The translations under genes were made by a program, and so were the position numbers. A stretch of DNA of 64,000 nucleotides from Proteiniclasticum ruminis (GTDB lineage Bacteria; Bacillota; Clostridia; Clostridiales; Clostridiaceae): contig NZ_FOVK01000009.1 of the NCBI RefSeq assembly GCF_900115135.1, positions 1 to 64,000 on the forward strand, in the 5' to 3' direction. Shown piece after piece: positions 26,330 to 34,704 of the stretch (position 1 is the first letter of the stretch; every line of letters starts with the position of its first letter). The notes below the pieces were generated by a model. It saw nothing but the letters and a program-made list of their open reading frames with translations. It ran no database searches and had not been told where the DNA came from.

Positions 26330-27400
26330 TCACTTCCTTAACTTAGGATCGAACGCATCTCTCATACCATCGCCCAAAAGGTTCAGAGACAAAACGATGA
26401 GACAGATGATGGTGGCTGGGAAAAGAAGCTTATAGGGATAACTCTGAAGACCTTCTCTGGCGGCATTGGCCAAAGACCCCAGCGAAGGCATCGGCGCCTG
26501 AACCCCAAGACCCACAAAGCTCAGAAAGCTTTCCGTGAAGATTGCGGAAGGAATCTGCAGTGCAGTAGAAATTATAATGACACTGATGCTGTTGGGCAGG
26601 ATATGCTTCCGGATGATTCTCGATGCTTTTGCACCAGAAGTTTTGGCAGCCAGCACATACTCGTTCTTCTTGATGGAGAGAATCTGTCCTCTGACAAGCC
26701 TTGCCATCCCCACCCAGTAAAGAAGTCCAAAGACCAGGAAGATACTGATCATATTGCTGCCCAGCCGGTCCACGATCCCTCCCCCGGCGCTTTGAAGCAC
26801 CTGGTCCAGAACCACGGAGAGCAAGATGATGATCAGCATATCAGGCAGAGAATAGATGATGTCGACGATTCTCATCATGATGAGATCCGCCCGTCCACCG
26901 ACATAACCGGAAATGCTGCCATATAAAAGTCCAATGACCAGCACAATGAGACTGGCGAAAAGACCTACACTCAAAGATACTCTTGTGCCATAGACCACAC
27001 GGATGAAGTAATCTCTAGAGAGGGCATCGGTACCGAAAATATGGGGAAACACTTCTCCACCGTTGTCGATATACTCCTGCTCCAGCTCTGAATACTCAAA
27101 GGGTTTGAGATTTTTTGCCCCTCTGTCTCTCTTGCCGTCCACGGAAATGATCTCAGAATACTTGTAGGGCACCACATGAGGTGCCACGATGATGGTCAGA
27201 AGAATGATGGATAGAACCGCCAGACTGAACACCGCCAAAGGGTTTCTCATGAGCTTTCTCATGCCGTCCTTGAAGAACGTGGTGGATTCTCCCATGACCT
27301 CCTGCTGAAGCTTCTCTTCCTCTGTAGCCAGCTCAAATGCATGGTGATCCAGCTGCAGACTGAAGCTGTTTTTGATATTCTCGCGTTCTGCTCTTTGCAT
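26330..27400 (-). CDS. oppC: Oligopeptide ABC permease OppC
   Basis: 356-aa BPD_transp_1 permease. One N-terminal hydrophobic helix near residue 60 (LAVFSLAVLSIILLTIIVAP), a large extracytoplasmic loop, then five helices. The coupling motif is visible as EYVLAAKTSGAKASRIIRKH. Loop residues FGTDALSRDYFIRVVYG are typical of OppC. Starts 12 bases after oppB. Confidence 0.94.
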   Translation of the reverse strand: MQRAERENIKNSFSLQLDHHAFELATEEEKLQQEVMGESTTFFKDGMRKLMRNPLAVFSLAVLSIILLTIIVAPHVVPYKYSEIISVDGKRDRGAKNLKPFEYSELEQEYIDNGGEVFPHIFGTDALSRDYFIRVVYGTRVSLSVGLFASLIVLVIGLLYGSISGYVGGRADLIMMRIVDIIYSLPDMLIIILLSVVLDQVLQSAGGGIVDRLGSNMISIFLVFGLLYWVGMARLVRGQILSIKKNEYVLAAKTSGAKASRIIRKHILPNSISVIIISTALQIPSAIFTESFLSFVGLGVQAPMPSLGSLANAAREGLQSYPYKLLFPATIICLIVLSLNLLGDGMRDAFDPKLRK

Positions 27401-27412
27401 AAAACATACCTC

Positions 27413-28324
27413 CTAGTCAAAGCTGATTCTTGGATCAACCAGTTTATATACAAGGTCACTGATGAGATTGGCGATGACCATGAGGGTAGCCAGGAAAATG
27501 GTGGTGGCCATGATCATGGGATAATCCCTATTGGTGATTCCACTGACAAATTTTGATCCAAGTCCTCCGATGGTAAATACAGATTCCACCACCAGACTTC
27601 CCGTAAGAATATAAGCTGTCATAGGGCCTACATAGGTGATGATTGGAATCAGCGCATTTCTGAGGGCATGCTTGAAAATAATCTTCCACTGGGCTACGCC
27701 CTTGGCCTTAGCGGTTCTGATGTAATCCTGTCCCAGTGCATCCAGCATGCTGCTTTTCGTCAGTCTCGTGATATAGGCCATGGGATAGAGCGAAAGCGCG
27801 ATGACTGGAAGAATGTAGTTGGTGGATTCTGCACTCCAGACTTGGATCCATCCCAATTGGATGGAAAAGACCAGAAGCAGAAGCGTCGCCAGCACAAAAC
27901 TTGGGACTGCTGTGGACAAGGTGGAGAAGAAAATGATCAGCCGGTCCGGGAGCTTATTTCTGGTGAGCGCTGCAAGGCTTCCCATGACAAGCCCCACTGT
28001 AAGAGCCACCACGACAGCCATACCGCCTAGCCTTGCTGAGATGGAAAAGGACTCTGTGATGGTCAGTGCAATGTCTCTTCCCGTCTTGATCGATACCCCA
28101 AAATCACCTTCCAGAATATTTCCAAGATAGAGAACATACTGTTCAGGTACGGATTTATCCAGATTAAAGCGGGCTTCCAGCACCGCCTTCACCGCTTCAC
28201 TGGGTGCCTTTTCCTTGGAAAACGGTCCACCAGGGATTGCATTCATGGTGAAAAATGTGATGGCTGTGATGATGAATACCGTAAGCACCGCAAGACCCAC
28301 ACGCTTTACTACATACCGAAGCAC
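27413..28324 (-). CDS. oppB: Oligopeptide ABC permease OppB
   Basis: 303-aa permease with six hydrophobic helices; N-terminus LRYVVKRVGLAVLTVFIITA, signature GPFSKEKAPSEAV loop and coupling motif DYIRTAKAKGVAQWKIIFKH. First gene of the opp operon, with AGGAGGGG upstream and a consensus promoter about 60 bases before the start. Gene order B-C-D-F-A. Confidence 0.95.
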   Translation of the reverse strand: MLRYVVKRVGLAVLTVFIITAITFFTMNAIPGGPFSKEKAPSEAVKAVLEARFNLDKSVPEQYVLYLGNILEGDFGVSIKTGRDIALTITESFSISARLGGMAVVVALTVGLVMGSLAALTRNKLPDRLIIFFSTLSTAVPSFVLATLLLLVFSIQLGWIQVWSAESTNYILPVIALSLYPMAYITRLTKSSMLDALGQDYIRTAKAKGVAQWKIIFKHALRNALIPIITYVGPMTAYILTGSLVVESVFTIGGLGSKFVSGITNRDYPMIMATTIFLATLMVIANLISDLVYKLVDPRISFD

Positions 28325-28389
28325 TTAAACCCCTCCTTCTGCCATCAGGATTCCCAAAAAACAGTAGGAACCCTGTGTTATTGATACCA

Positions 28390-28418
28390 ATATTATTCCT
28401 CTATTAACATTTTGTCAA
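28390..28418 (-). promoter_or_regulatory. Consensus promoter of the opp operon
   Basis: Minus strand TTGACA (28418-28413), 17-base spacer, TATAAT-like TAATAT (28395-28390). It leaves a 5' leader of about 60 bases before oppB. No regulator site was recognised. Confidence 0.85.
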
Positions 28419-28861
28419 TAATATGTAATTCTTGATAATAACCTGATAATCTCAAAACAATCTGAATTGTATAAAATCTTGCAAAAAGACTAATATTTTG
28501 TCCTCTCGCTGAATACACATGTTTGCACGATGCTGTTGTATATTTCTGTCTGTACTGCATAATTACGTTTACATAAATGTTTACACAGATATCTATTTGA
28601 ATAATCAGAAAATTATACTTTTAATAAATCTTTATAGAGAAGACATGTTCCTGATCAGGACATTTTACTTCTTTGCCTTTTCTCTGACTTTCGTCCAAAG
28701 AAAAATGAAGAATTCACGGATTTCTTGTGAATATATTAACGATATTTTGAGGACTTTACTCTCTCCTCTCTGTCCTCGTTCCAAAAGACAGATCTTCCTC
28801 ATCACAAAGGATGGCTTTTTCTAATTCTCTTCCTGTTATTCATTCCGAATTCTTCTTGAGA
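28419..28861. other. AT-rich intergenic stretch
   Basis: About 440 bases between divergent promoters. The open frame at 28519-28824 encodes a composition unlike real proteins here and lacks a ribosome site; not accepted. No RNA structure recognised. Confidence 0.5.
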
Positions 28862-28870
28862 TGGTATAAT
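28862..28870 (+). promoter_or_regulatory. Extended -10 promoter element
   Basis: TGGTATAAT, an extended -10 box, 26 bases before the ATG of the PNPOx-like gene; no clear -35 is needed for this class. Confidence 0.6.
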
Positions 28871-28895
28871 GATTAAAATTACATGAGGTGATGTT

Positions 28896-29342
28896 ATGTC
28901 TAAAGAAAGCTGTATCCAAATGGTCAAGGATAATCATTTCTGTGTTCTCTCCACATCCAAAAATAATCTGCCCAACAGTTCACTGATGCTGTATCTTTCC
29001 AATGAAGAAGGAAACACGCTCTACATGGTGACCCGAAAAGGGAGTCTGAAACATACAAATGTTGTAGAAAACCCTGAAGTCAGCCTCCTCATTGATACCC
29101 GGGAGAATAGTAAGACTAGTTACAGCAGTGTCCGGGCGCTCACCGTTTATGGAAAGGCCTTCATAATAGCGGATCAAGAAGAGGAAAATGCTCTTTTTAA
29201 CCTTCTTACAGAAAAACATCCTGATCTTTCAGTTTTTTCCAAATTGAAAGATGCCTGCATCATTAAAGTCACCGTAAATAAATTTCTCTACCTGGATGGC
29301 ATAGAAGACGCAAAATACTACACACTGCCTGAATCCCACTAA
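28896..29342 (+). CDS. Pyridoxamine 5'-phosphate oxidase-like (split-barrel) flavoprotein
   Basis: 148 aa. The pattern DNHFCVLSTSKNNLPNSSLM, then GNTLYMVTRKGSLKHTNVVENPEVSLLID is the FMN-binding split-barrel fold of the PNPOx-like family. AGGTGATG precedes the ATG. Family members bind FMN or F420/heme and reduce or detect small molecules; true PNPOx activity is unlikely at this length. Monocistronic, followed by a terminator. Confidence 0.85.
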   Translation: MSKESCIQMVKDNHFCVLSTSKNNLPNSSLMLYLSNEEGNTLYMVTRKGSLKHTNVVENPEVSLLIDTRENSKTSYSSVRALTVYGKAFIIADQEEENALFNLLTEKHPDLSVFSKLKDACIIKVTVNKFLYLDGIEDAKYYTLPESH

Positions 29343-29352
29343 GTCAGACAAC

Positions 29353-29380
29353 GGAAAAAGCACTGAAGCTGCTTTTTCCC
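29353..29380 (+). terminator. Terminator after PNPOx-like gene
   Basis: GGAAAAAGC / GCTTTTTCC stem around a 9-base loop, 11 bases after the stop codon. Confidence 0.75.
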
Positions 29381-29412
29381 TTCATGACACCTGGGTTTCA
29401 TTCATAAAAGAA

Positions 29413-29437
29413 GGCTATGGTTGAAACCGGTGTTGAA
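29413..29437 (+). repeat. Left terminal inverted repeat, cassette 1
   Basis: Starts GGCTATGG, ends GTGTTGAA. The following 45 bases (ATGGAATGT ... GAATATCAAT) are also shared with the left end of cassette 2. Confidence 0.82.
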
Positions 29438-29540
29438 GATGGAATGTTACGTGAAGATTCAGTAGAATATCAATCTATAGTCAGATATAACTATATTTTT
29501 TAGATTTTGCGCATTAGAATTCATCTATCAAGGAGTTTAA

Positions 29541-30359
29541 ATGAAAAAAATATACCTTATACCACTTCCTGCAATTGTGATCGGAACGGTTGCAATGTAT
29601 ATGAATGGAGTTTCAACGATTATTTGGATTCAAAATATTCTTGCTTCATTAATTGTGATGCTTTTTTCAGAATTTTCATGGCGAAAAAATAAAATAATAG
29701 GCCGCATTTATATTGTCCCATTAGCTATTCTACTCTTGTTATTAACTTTTTTAGATGTAGGATTGGAAGGTGTCCATAGATGGGTATCTATTGGTCCAAT
29801 TAGGTTCTACGTAGCAAGCATAGTGTTGCCTCTTTTAATTATAGGGTTATGGAAAATTTCAAAAAAATCAAATTGGATGACTATAACTATAATAACTATG
29901 AGTGTGTCTATCCTACTCGCTTTACAACCTGATGCTTCTCAAACTACTGCTTTTATGATTTCGATGGGAATTATTTTGTTTAATAAAACAAGTAAGAGTT
30001 GTTATCGCTTAGGTGTTTCAGGCGTGTTTTCTATAATTCTAATCCTTTCGTGGTTGTATTTAGATAGTTTACCTCCAGTACCCTATGTTGAAGAAATAGT
30101 TAAGATGGTAGCTAGTATGGGGGTTGTATGGTTTGTTTTAGGAATCATCTCTCTTGCAATGCTACCATTGCCATTTTTCTTATTTCCACCGCAAAGTGCT
30201 AAGTTGCCCTCAATTTGTATTGGAGTATACTTTATAATTATTTTGATTTCTACACTATTTGGTAATTTTCCTGTTCCAGTAATGGGTTATGGAATTTCGC
30301 CAATAATCGGTTATTTTATTGCAATTGCATGGCTTATCAATGATAAATCTAATTCGTAG
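29541..30359 (+). CDS. FtsW/RodA-like polytopic membrane protein (cassette passenger)
   Basis: 272 aa with about eight hydrophobic segments; AT-rich codons unlike neighbouring genes. The motifs GVHRWVSIGPIRFYVASIV and LQPDASQTTAFMISMGIILF match the pattern of SEDS proteins (GxxRWIxLGPxxxQPSE and LQPDLGTxxxF), which polymerise peptidoglycan glycan strands. It is shorter than FtsW/RodA (about 370-400 aa) and lacks part of the canonical core. AAGGAG lies 9 bases before the ATG. It is the only gene between the inverted repeats of cassette 1. Function unknown; a derived SEDS-like protein is the best guess. Confidence 0.75.
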   Translation: MKKIYLIPLPAIVIGTVAMYMNGVSTIIWIQNILASLIVMLFSEFSWRKNKIIGRIYIVPLAILLLLLTFLDVGLEGVHRWVSIGPIRFYVASIVLPLLIIGLWKISKKSNWMTITIITMSVSILLALQPDASQTTAFMISMGIILFNKTSKSCYRLGVSGVFSIILILSWLYLDSLPPVPYVEEIVKMVASMGVVWFVLGIISLAMLPLPFFLFPPQSAKLPSICIGVYFIIILISTLFGNFPVPVMGYGISPIIGYFIAIAWLINDKSNS

Positions 30360-30416
30360 ATTTTATCAATTGCGAAACAAAAGGATTCAGTGGAATGCCT
30401 TTTACAATGCCTAAGT

Positions 30417-30441
30417 TTCAACACTACTCTCAAACATAGCC
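30417..30441 (-). repeat. Right terminal inverted repeat, cassette 1
   Basis: Reverse complement starts GGCTATGTTTGAG and ends GTGTTGAA. Just inside lies an imperfect AAAGGATTC / GAATGCCTTT hairpin, also present in cassette 2. Confidence 0.82.
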
Positions 30442-30525
30442 TAAAAAATATGATGCAACTGCGCATTTGCCAATCTCTTTGTGGTACACTTGAAAACAGT
30501 GAAAAAAATGAAAAGGGAGAAATTT

Positions 30526-31524
30526 ATGGACTATATATTTTGTAATATCAGCTGGATGAAATACTACAACGGCATCACCAGGGAGGACCAGCCAAAGCAT
30601 GGGGGCCATCTTCTCAAAGATCCTTCCGATGTGTTTGAAAAAGACAACTTCCGGGACTTCAACGGAAACTGCTATGGTTATGTACGCACCGGAGGGGACA
30701 TTTTACTGGATAAGCACTTCCGGAGCGTCTCTCAGGGCGCCAAAGAGCTTCAGGGGGTCACTGTGGTGTTCACCGCTGCCCTAAGTGAAGAGGAATCCCG
30801 TATCGTGGGATGGTATGAGAATGCCACAGTTTATCGGGAAATGGTGAGTCTTCCCCTATATGAGGAGGACTACCTGTATTTTAACTTCAAGGCAAACGCC
30901 ACCGACTGCACTCTTCTGCCAGAGGACCACCGGACCTTTTCCATCAAAAGATCCAAATCCTCCACGCCGCAAAAAGGTGCGTCCAAATCCAACATCTGGT
31001 ATGCAAAATCCGAGTACGGAAGGACCGAGTTCATTCCAAAGGTCCAGAGCTATATCCGGGAGTATGAAGGTCCCAAGGTGGCCATCGGCATCCTTGATAA
31101 CCTGAAAGAAGCACTGCCTATGGAAAATCTTTCTTTGGTTTCCTATGAAGATTTACTGAAAACTGCTGATGACCACTATGAGGAAGAGCACTATAAGGAA
31201 GCGGTCCTTTACTATCAGGCCGCCCTTCTGAAAGAAGCAACCTATGATGCAGGGTTTGGCCTGGCCAATGCTTACTGCCAGCTGAACGCTTTCAGCGAAA
31301 CCATCCGCATCGCAGAGGACCTTCTCGCGACTTTCGGGGAGAGTCGAGAACTCATTGAGCTTCTTTATGTGGCCAGCGATGTGATTTTGGAGAAAGAAAA
31401 AGCACCCAGATACTTCAGAAGACTCAATGAGCTGGAAGGCACACCACTTTCAGATCGGGAGTACTATGATTACCTCAATGAAGTGACAGATCTTTTCCGC
31501 TCCTATGGACAGTATTTACGATAA
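30526..31524 (+). CDS. Hypothetical protein with TPR-like C-terminus
   Basis: 332 aa. ATG 30526 chosen for AAAAGGGAG upstream. Residues 1-200: a domain beginning MDYIFCNISWMKYYNGI, with GVTVVFTAALSEEESRIVGW and YENATVYREM, a pattern I have seen in N-termini of HNH-endonuclease-associated and other uncharacterised proteins. Residues about 215-300 are helical repeats (YEDLLKTADDHYEEEHYKEA, then AVLYYQAALLKEATYDAGFG), tetratricopeptide-like. No signal peptide. Monocistronic with a long terminator. Function unknown. Confidence 0.72.
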   Translation: MDYIFCNISWMKYYNGITREDQPKHGGHLLKDPSDVFEKDNFRDFNGNCYGYVRTGGDILLDKHFRSVSQGAKELQGVTVVFTAALSEEESRIVGWYENATVYREMVSLPLYEEDYLYFNFKANATDCTLLPEDHRTFSIKRSKSSTPQKGASKSNIWYAKSEYGRTEFIPKVQSYIREYEGPKVAIGILDNLKEALPMENLSLVSYEDLLKTADDHYEEEHYKEAVLYYQAALLKEATYDAGFGLANAYCQLNAFSETIRIAEDLLATFGESRELIELLYVASDVILEKEKAPRYFRRLNELEGTPLSDREYYDYLNEVTDLFRSYGQYLR

Positions 31525-31532
31525 TACGATCG

Positions 31533-31586
31533 AAAACGCACTCGGTAGATGCCACTATATAGGCGCATCCACCCGGTGCGTTTTGT
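31533..31586 (+). terminator. Long-stem terminator
   Basis: AAAACGCAC ... GATGC pairs with GCATC ... GTGCGTTTT, about 20 bp with two small bulges, then TTTT. Ends the TPR-like gene. Confidence 0.8.
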
Positions 31587-31710
31587 CCTTTCCAGAGTTT
31601 CCTCTGCCTTCCCCTTCAGTCTGTCATAGAAAAGGCGTTTTATGGAGCAGTATATGTTTTTGTGATACCATGAGAAAAAGAAATCATCCATTGGAATGAG
31701 GTTGAAGTTT

Positions 31711-32202
31711 ATGTTCTGGAAAAAACAAGAAACACCCATCCCCACTGTAAAGGAATTAAATCTAGAAAAATATCTCGGACTCTGGTATGAAATCGGAAAG
31801 CTGCCGCAAAGAGAACAGAGACAGCTGACACACGTCACCGCCCGGTATCATCTGGATGAAAAGGGTATTCTTCGGGTGCACAATACAGGCTACAGAAACG
31901 GCAGGAAAGTTGGCATCCGCGGCAAAGCCTGGATACGGAAGGAAAAGGAACCCGGCGCTCTTTATGTACAGTTTTTCTGGCCCTTCAAAGGGGAGTATAA
32001 CGTCATCAAGATTGCAGAGGACTACCGCTACGCTGTTGTCGTCGGAAAAAGCAAGGAGAGTCTCTGGATTCTTGCAAGAGAGAAAGCCCTGCCCAAAGAG
32101 GATCTCCGGGAGATTCTTGATTTTCTGAAAACCCATGGCATCGACACGAAGCGTATCCTGAAAACCAATCAGAAGGAGGAGAGGCACCATGGATCTCTTT
32201 AA
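31711..32202 (+). CDS. Lipocalin family protein (Blc-like)
   Basis: 163 aa from ATG 31711 (GAGG 9 bases upstream; an in-frame ATG at 31696 is possible). The first structurally conserved lipocalin motif is clear: LNLEKYLGLWYEIGKLPQRE with the G-x-W. Further strands NVIKIAEDYRYAVVVGKS and SLWILAREK fit bacterial Blc. Unlike Blc it has no lipoprotein signal, so it appears cytoplasmic. The stop lies 14 bases inside the next gene, so both are translationally coupled. Ligand unknown, presumably a hydrophobic molecule. Confidence 0.87.
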   Translation: MFWKKQETPIPTVKELNLEKYLGLWYEIGKLPQREQRQLTHVTARYHLDEKGILRVHNTGYRNGRKVGIRGKAWIRKEKEPGALYVQFFWPFKGEYNVIKIAEDYRYAVVVGKSKESLWILAREKALPKEDLREILDFLKTHGIDTKRILKTNQKEERHHGSL

Positions 32203-33583
32203 ACAGATAAAAACCCATCCGATTCATTTCAGCATTCTGCTTCTGCTTCCTATACTATTTCTTCTCCTTGGAAAACCCCGGTGGCAGTTCTATCCTCTGT
32301 ACGCGCTCTTTTTGCTGTCTCTTGGTTTCTTTCTTCTGGAAGCCTTTGGTGCTTTTCATCCAGGAAAAAGCACACATCGTGTTTTCCTTTTTCTGGGTGG
32401 AACCCTCCTTGTTCTTTTTCTCCTCTTTTCCGCCGCGTTCCCAAAGATGAAGATCAAAGAGCCGGAAGGACCCTACAAGGTTGGCACAAAGATCTATCTT
32501 CTGGAAGACACCACCCGGGATGAGCCTTATACAGAGGATTCAGAAGATCACCGGCAGATTGCCTACCAGATCTGGTACCCTGCAGAAGAAACGGACGGAT
32601 ACGAAAAAGCAAAATGGATCACCGAAGGGAAAACTCTGACCCGGACTTTAGCGGAAAGCTTCCGGTTTCCCTCTTTCCTTTTGGACCATACGGCAGAGAT
32701 CTACGCCAACGCCTACCTGAATGCCCCTTTGCTTCCGAAGGAAAACCCCTATCCTGTAGTACTCATTTCTCATGGATGGCAGGGTTTCCGGCAGCTTCAT
32801 ACGGATTTCGCCGAACATCTGGCGTCATATGGATTCATCGCCCTATCCATTGACCATACCTACGGCTCCCAGGCCGTACCACTGAAGGATGGTTCCACTG
32901 CTCTCCTGAAAAAAGAAGCCCTCCCCAGCCGAGTCTCTGCGGAAGCCTTCCAGAAGGCCTCTTCCCTTCTTATGAGCACCTATGGTGAAGATGTTCTTAG
33001 TGTTCTGGAGGATCTAACCCGGAAGAAAGACGAGAAGGATCCCTTCTTCCATGCCATGAACCTCAGCTCCGTGGGCGTCCTTGGACATTCTACTGGTGGC
33101 GGCGGCGATGTCTATGCCGCTCAGAAAGACCGTAGAATTTCTGCCCTTCTGGGTCTGGATGCCTGGCTGGAGCCTTTAGGAGGAGAAGCTCTTTCCCAAG
33201 GACTCTCCATTCCGGCGCTTTTTGTAAGAAGCAGCCAGTGGTCTGAAGGACCCAACAATCTTTATCTCAGGACCCTTTTATCCGCAAGCAGTGAAGCTTC
33301 TTTATTTGAGATGAGAGAGACCAACCATGTGGACTTCTCCATGGCTTACATGTACTCCCCCATTTCTCCCTACATCGGTTTTTCTGGAAAACTGGGACCA
33401 GAAAAGTCCTCTGAAATCCAGAAGGCGCTTCTCCTGTCCTTTTTCCAGGAAACTCTTGGCGGAGAAAATATCCCGGGGATTTTACCTCTAGAGGATGTGC
33501 TTTCCCGGTATGAGGATCTTCTCCCCATCCAAGAAGAGGATCTTCCTTCTCTATGGAAACCAGCCAGGGAAAGAAGCTTCTGA
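32189..33583 (+). CDS. Membrane-anchored alpha/beta hydrolase (PAF-acetylhydrolase-like)
   Basis: 464 aa. Three hydrophobic helices at about 12-85, then an external catalytic domain. Motifs: PVVLISHGWQGFRQLHTDFA (oxyanion His-Gly), nucleophile GHSTGGGGDV (about 298), SIDHTYGSQ, and a candidate acid/base pair at GLDAW and ETNHVDF. This layout fits the platelet-activating-factor acetylhydrolase/dienelactone hydrolase group. Overlaps the lipocalin gene by 14 bases (AGGAGGAG inside it). The pairing with a lipocalin suggests lipid or ester turnover at the membrane; inference. Confidence 0.85.
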   Translation: MDLFKQIKTHPIHFSILLLLPILFLLLGKPRWQFYPLYALFLLSLGFFLLEAFGAFHPGKSTHRVFLFLGGTLLVLFLLFSAAFPKMKIKEPEGPYKVGTKIYLLEDTTRDEPYTEDSEDHRQIAYQIWYPAEETDGYEKAKWITEGKTLTRTLAESFRFPSFLLDHTAEIYANAYLNAPLLPKENPYPVVLISHGWQGFRQLHTDFAEHLASYGFIALSIDHTYGSQAVPLKDGSTALLKKEALPSRVSAEAFQKASSLLMSTYGEDVLSVLEDLTRKKDEKDPFFHAMNLSSVGVLGHSTGGGGDVYAAQKDRRISALLGLDAWLEPLGGEALSQGLSIPALFVRSSQWSEGPNNLYLRTLLSASSEASLFEMRETNHVDFSMAYMYSPISPYIGFSGKLGPEKSSEIQKALLLSFFQETLGGENIPGILPLEDVLSRYEDLLPIQEEDLPSLWKPARERSF

Positions 33584-33724
33584 TTCCCGATGCATCATGC
33601 TTTGTTCGTGATTTCCACAACCGTTCATGAAACGTTTGCTGTTTCGTTTCCGTTCTGATATTGAACATCTTTCTTCTCTTTTATACAGTGTAAGCAACCT
33701 ATGAAAAATGAGGAGGAGCAGCCC

Positions 33725-34609
33725 ATGAAAAATATCGTGCCCCATCTGTGGTTTGACCAGGAAGCGAAAGAAGCTGTCACTTTCTATATGAGCCTTTTTG
33801 AAGACTCCAGAATGCTCCGGGATATTGTCATCGAAGACACGCCTTCCGGAGATGCGCCCCTTCACTATTTCACGTTAGCCGGTCAGGAATTTGCCGCCAT
33901 CAGCGGTGGTCCCTACTTCAAATTCAATCCGTCTGTGTCCTTTATGGTCCAGTGCAAAGAAAAAGAAGAGGTGGACCGGTTGTGGAAAGCCTTTGCAGAG
34001 GGTGGAGAAGTTCTCATGGAACTGAACAGCTATCCCTTCTCCCCTTATTATGGATGGATCCAGGACCGGTTTGGCCTTTCCTGGCAGCTCTCCTTGGTGG
34101 AAGCAGAGCCCATCTCTCAAAAAATCCTGCCCTGTCTGCTGTTTGCGAAAGACGTCTGCGGCAAGGCAGAGGAAGCCGGAAACTTCTATGCATCGGTCTT
34201 TCCAGAAAGCTCCGTGGACTTTGTCAGTTTCTATCAGGAGGGAGAGGCCTCTAGCGCTAAAGCCAAGGTGAACTATCTGCAGTTCTCCCTGCAGAAGATG
34301 CTTTTCACCGCCATGGATCATGCCATGGAAGGAGAAGAGATCTTTACAGAAGCCCTCTCTTTCATTGTGAACTGCAAAGACCAGGAAGAGATTGATTACT
34401 TCTGGGACCACCTTTCCTTTGTGAAAGAAGCGGAGCAGTGTGGATGGATCAAAGACAAATACGGGCTTTCCTGGCAGATTGTTCCAGAGGACTTTGACGA
34501 CATCTTTGTCACAGGATCAAAAGAGGAAGTGAAAAGAGTAACAGAAGCCCTTCTTGAGATGAAGAAGCTGGATATTGCCGCTTTAGAAAAAGCCCGGCTG
34601 GGTGAATAA
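33725..34609 (+). CDS. Tandem PhnB-type VOC protein
   Basis: 294 aa from ATG 33725 (GAGGAGGAGC upstream). Two copies of the PhnB/3-demethylubiquinone-methyltransferase-like glyoxalase fold: repeat 1 about 1-130 (IVPHLWFDQEAKEAVTFYMS ... YGWIQDRFGLSWQLS) and repeat 2 about 140-275 (ILPCLLFAKDVCGKAEEAGN ... CGWIKDKYGLSWQIV). Soluble, probably dimer-like in one chain. Substrate unknown. Monocistronic with its own terminator. Confidence 0.9.
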   Translation: MKNIVPHLWFDQEAKEAVTFYMSLFEDSRMLRDIVIEDTPSGDAPLHYFTLAGQEFAAISGGPYFKFNPSVSFMVQCKEKEEVDRLWKAFAEGGEVLMELNSYPFSPYYGWIQDRFGLSWQLSLVEAEPISQKILPCLLFAKDVCGKAEEAGNFYASVFPESSVDFVSFYQEGEASSAKAKVNYLQFSLQKMLFTAMDHAMEGEEIFTEALSFIVNCKDQEEIDYFWDHLSFVKEAEQCGWIKDKYGLSWQIVPEDFDDIFVTGSKEEVKRVTEALLEMKKLDIAALEKARLGE

Positions 34610-34616
34610 ATGAAAT

Positions 34617-34668
34617 AGAGCAGAGAGTCTTAGGTGTATCTACCTCAAAACTCTCTGCTCTATCTTTA
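34617..34668 (+). terminator. Terminator after PhnB-like gene
   Basis: AGAGCAGAGAGT / ACTCTCTGCTCT stem with a 21-base loop that itself holds AGGTG / TACCT, then ATCTTTATCT. Confidence 0.85.
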
Positions 34669-34704
34669 TCTATAGGTTCATTTCATCTTTTCCAAAAAAA
34701 TGAC

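Larger units (their letters stand above)
29413..30441 (+). mobile_element. Cassette 1: transposase-less mobile gene cassette with terminal inverted repeats
   Basis: 1,029-bp AT-rich unit containing one gene (29541-30359). Its ends are imperfect 25-bp inverted repeats matching at 20 of 25 positions, both starting GGCTATG and ending GTGTTGAA on the inner side. The flanks TAAAAGAA and TAAAAAAT could be a decayed 8-bp target duplication. A second unit with the same kind of ends lies at 45122-45776. The end sequence recalls ISL3-family termini (GGCTCT...), from memory. Units of this type are called mobile insertion cassettes when the passenger is not a transposase. Confidence 0.8.

Noticed and set aside
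28325-28418. Riboswitch upstream of the opp operon
   Set aside because: Leader is only about 60 bases and shows no known conserved core.
28519-28824. Plus-strand frame of 101 codons in AT-rich DNA
   Set aside because: Cys/Phe/Tyr-rich translation typical of AT-rich noncoding DNA and no ribosome site.
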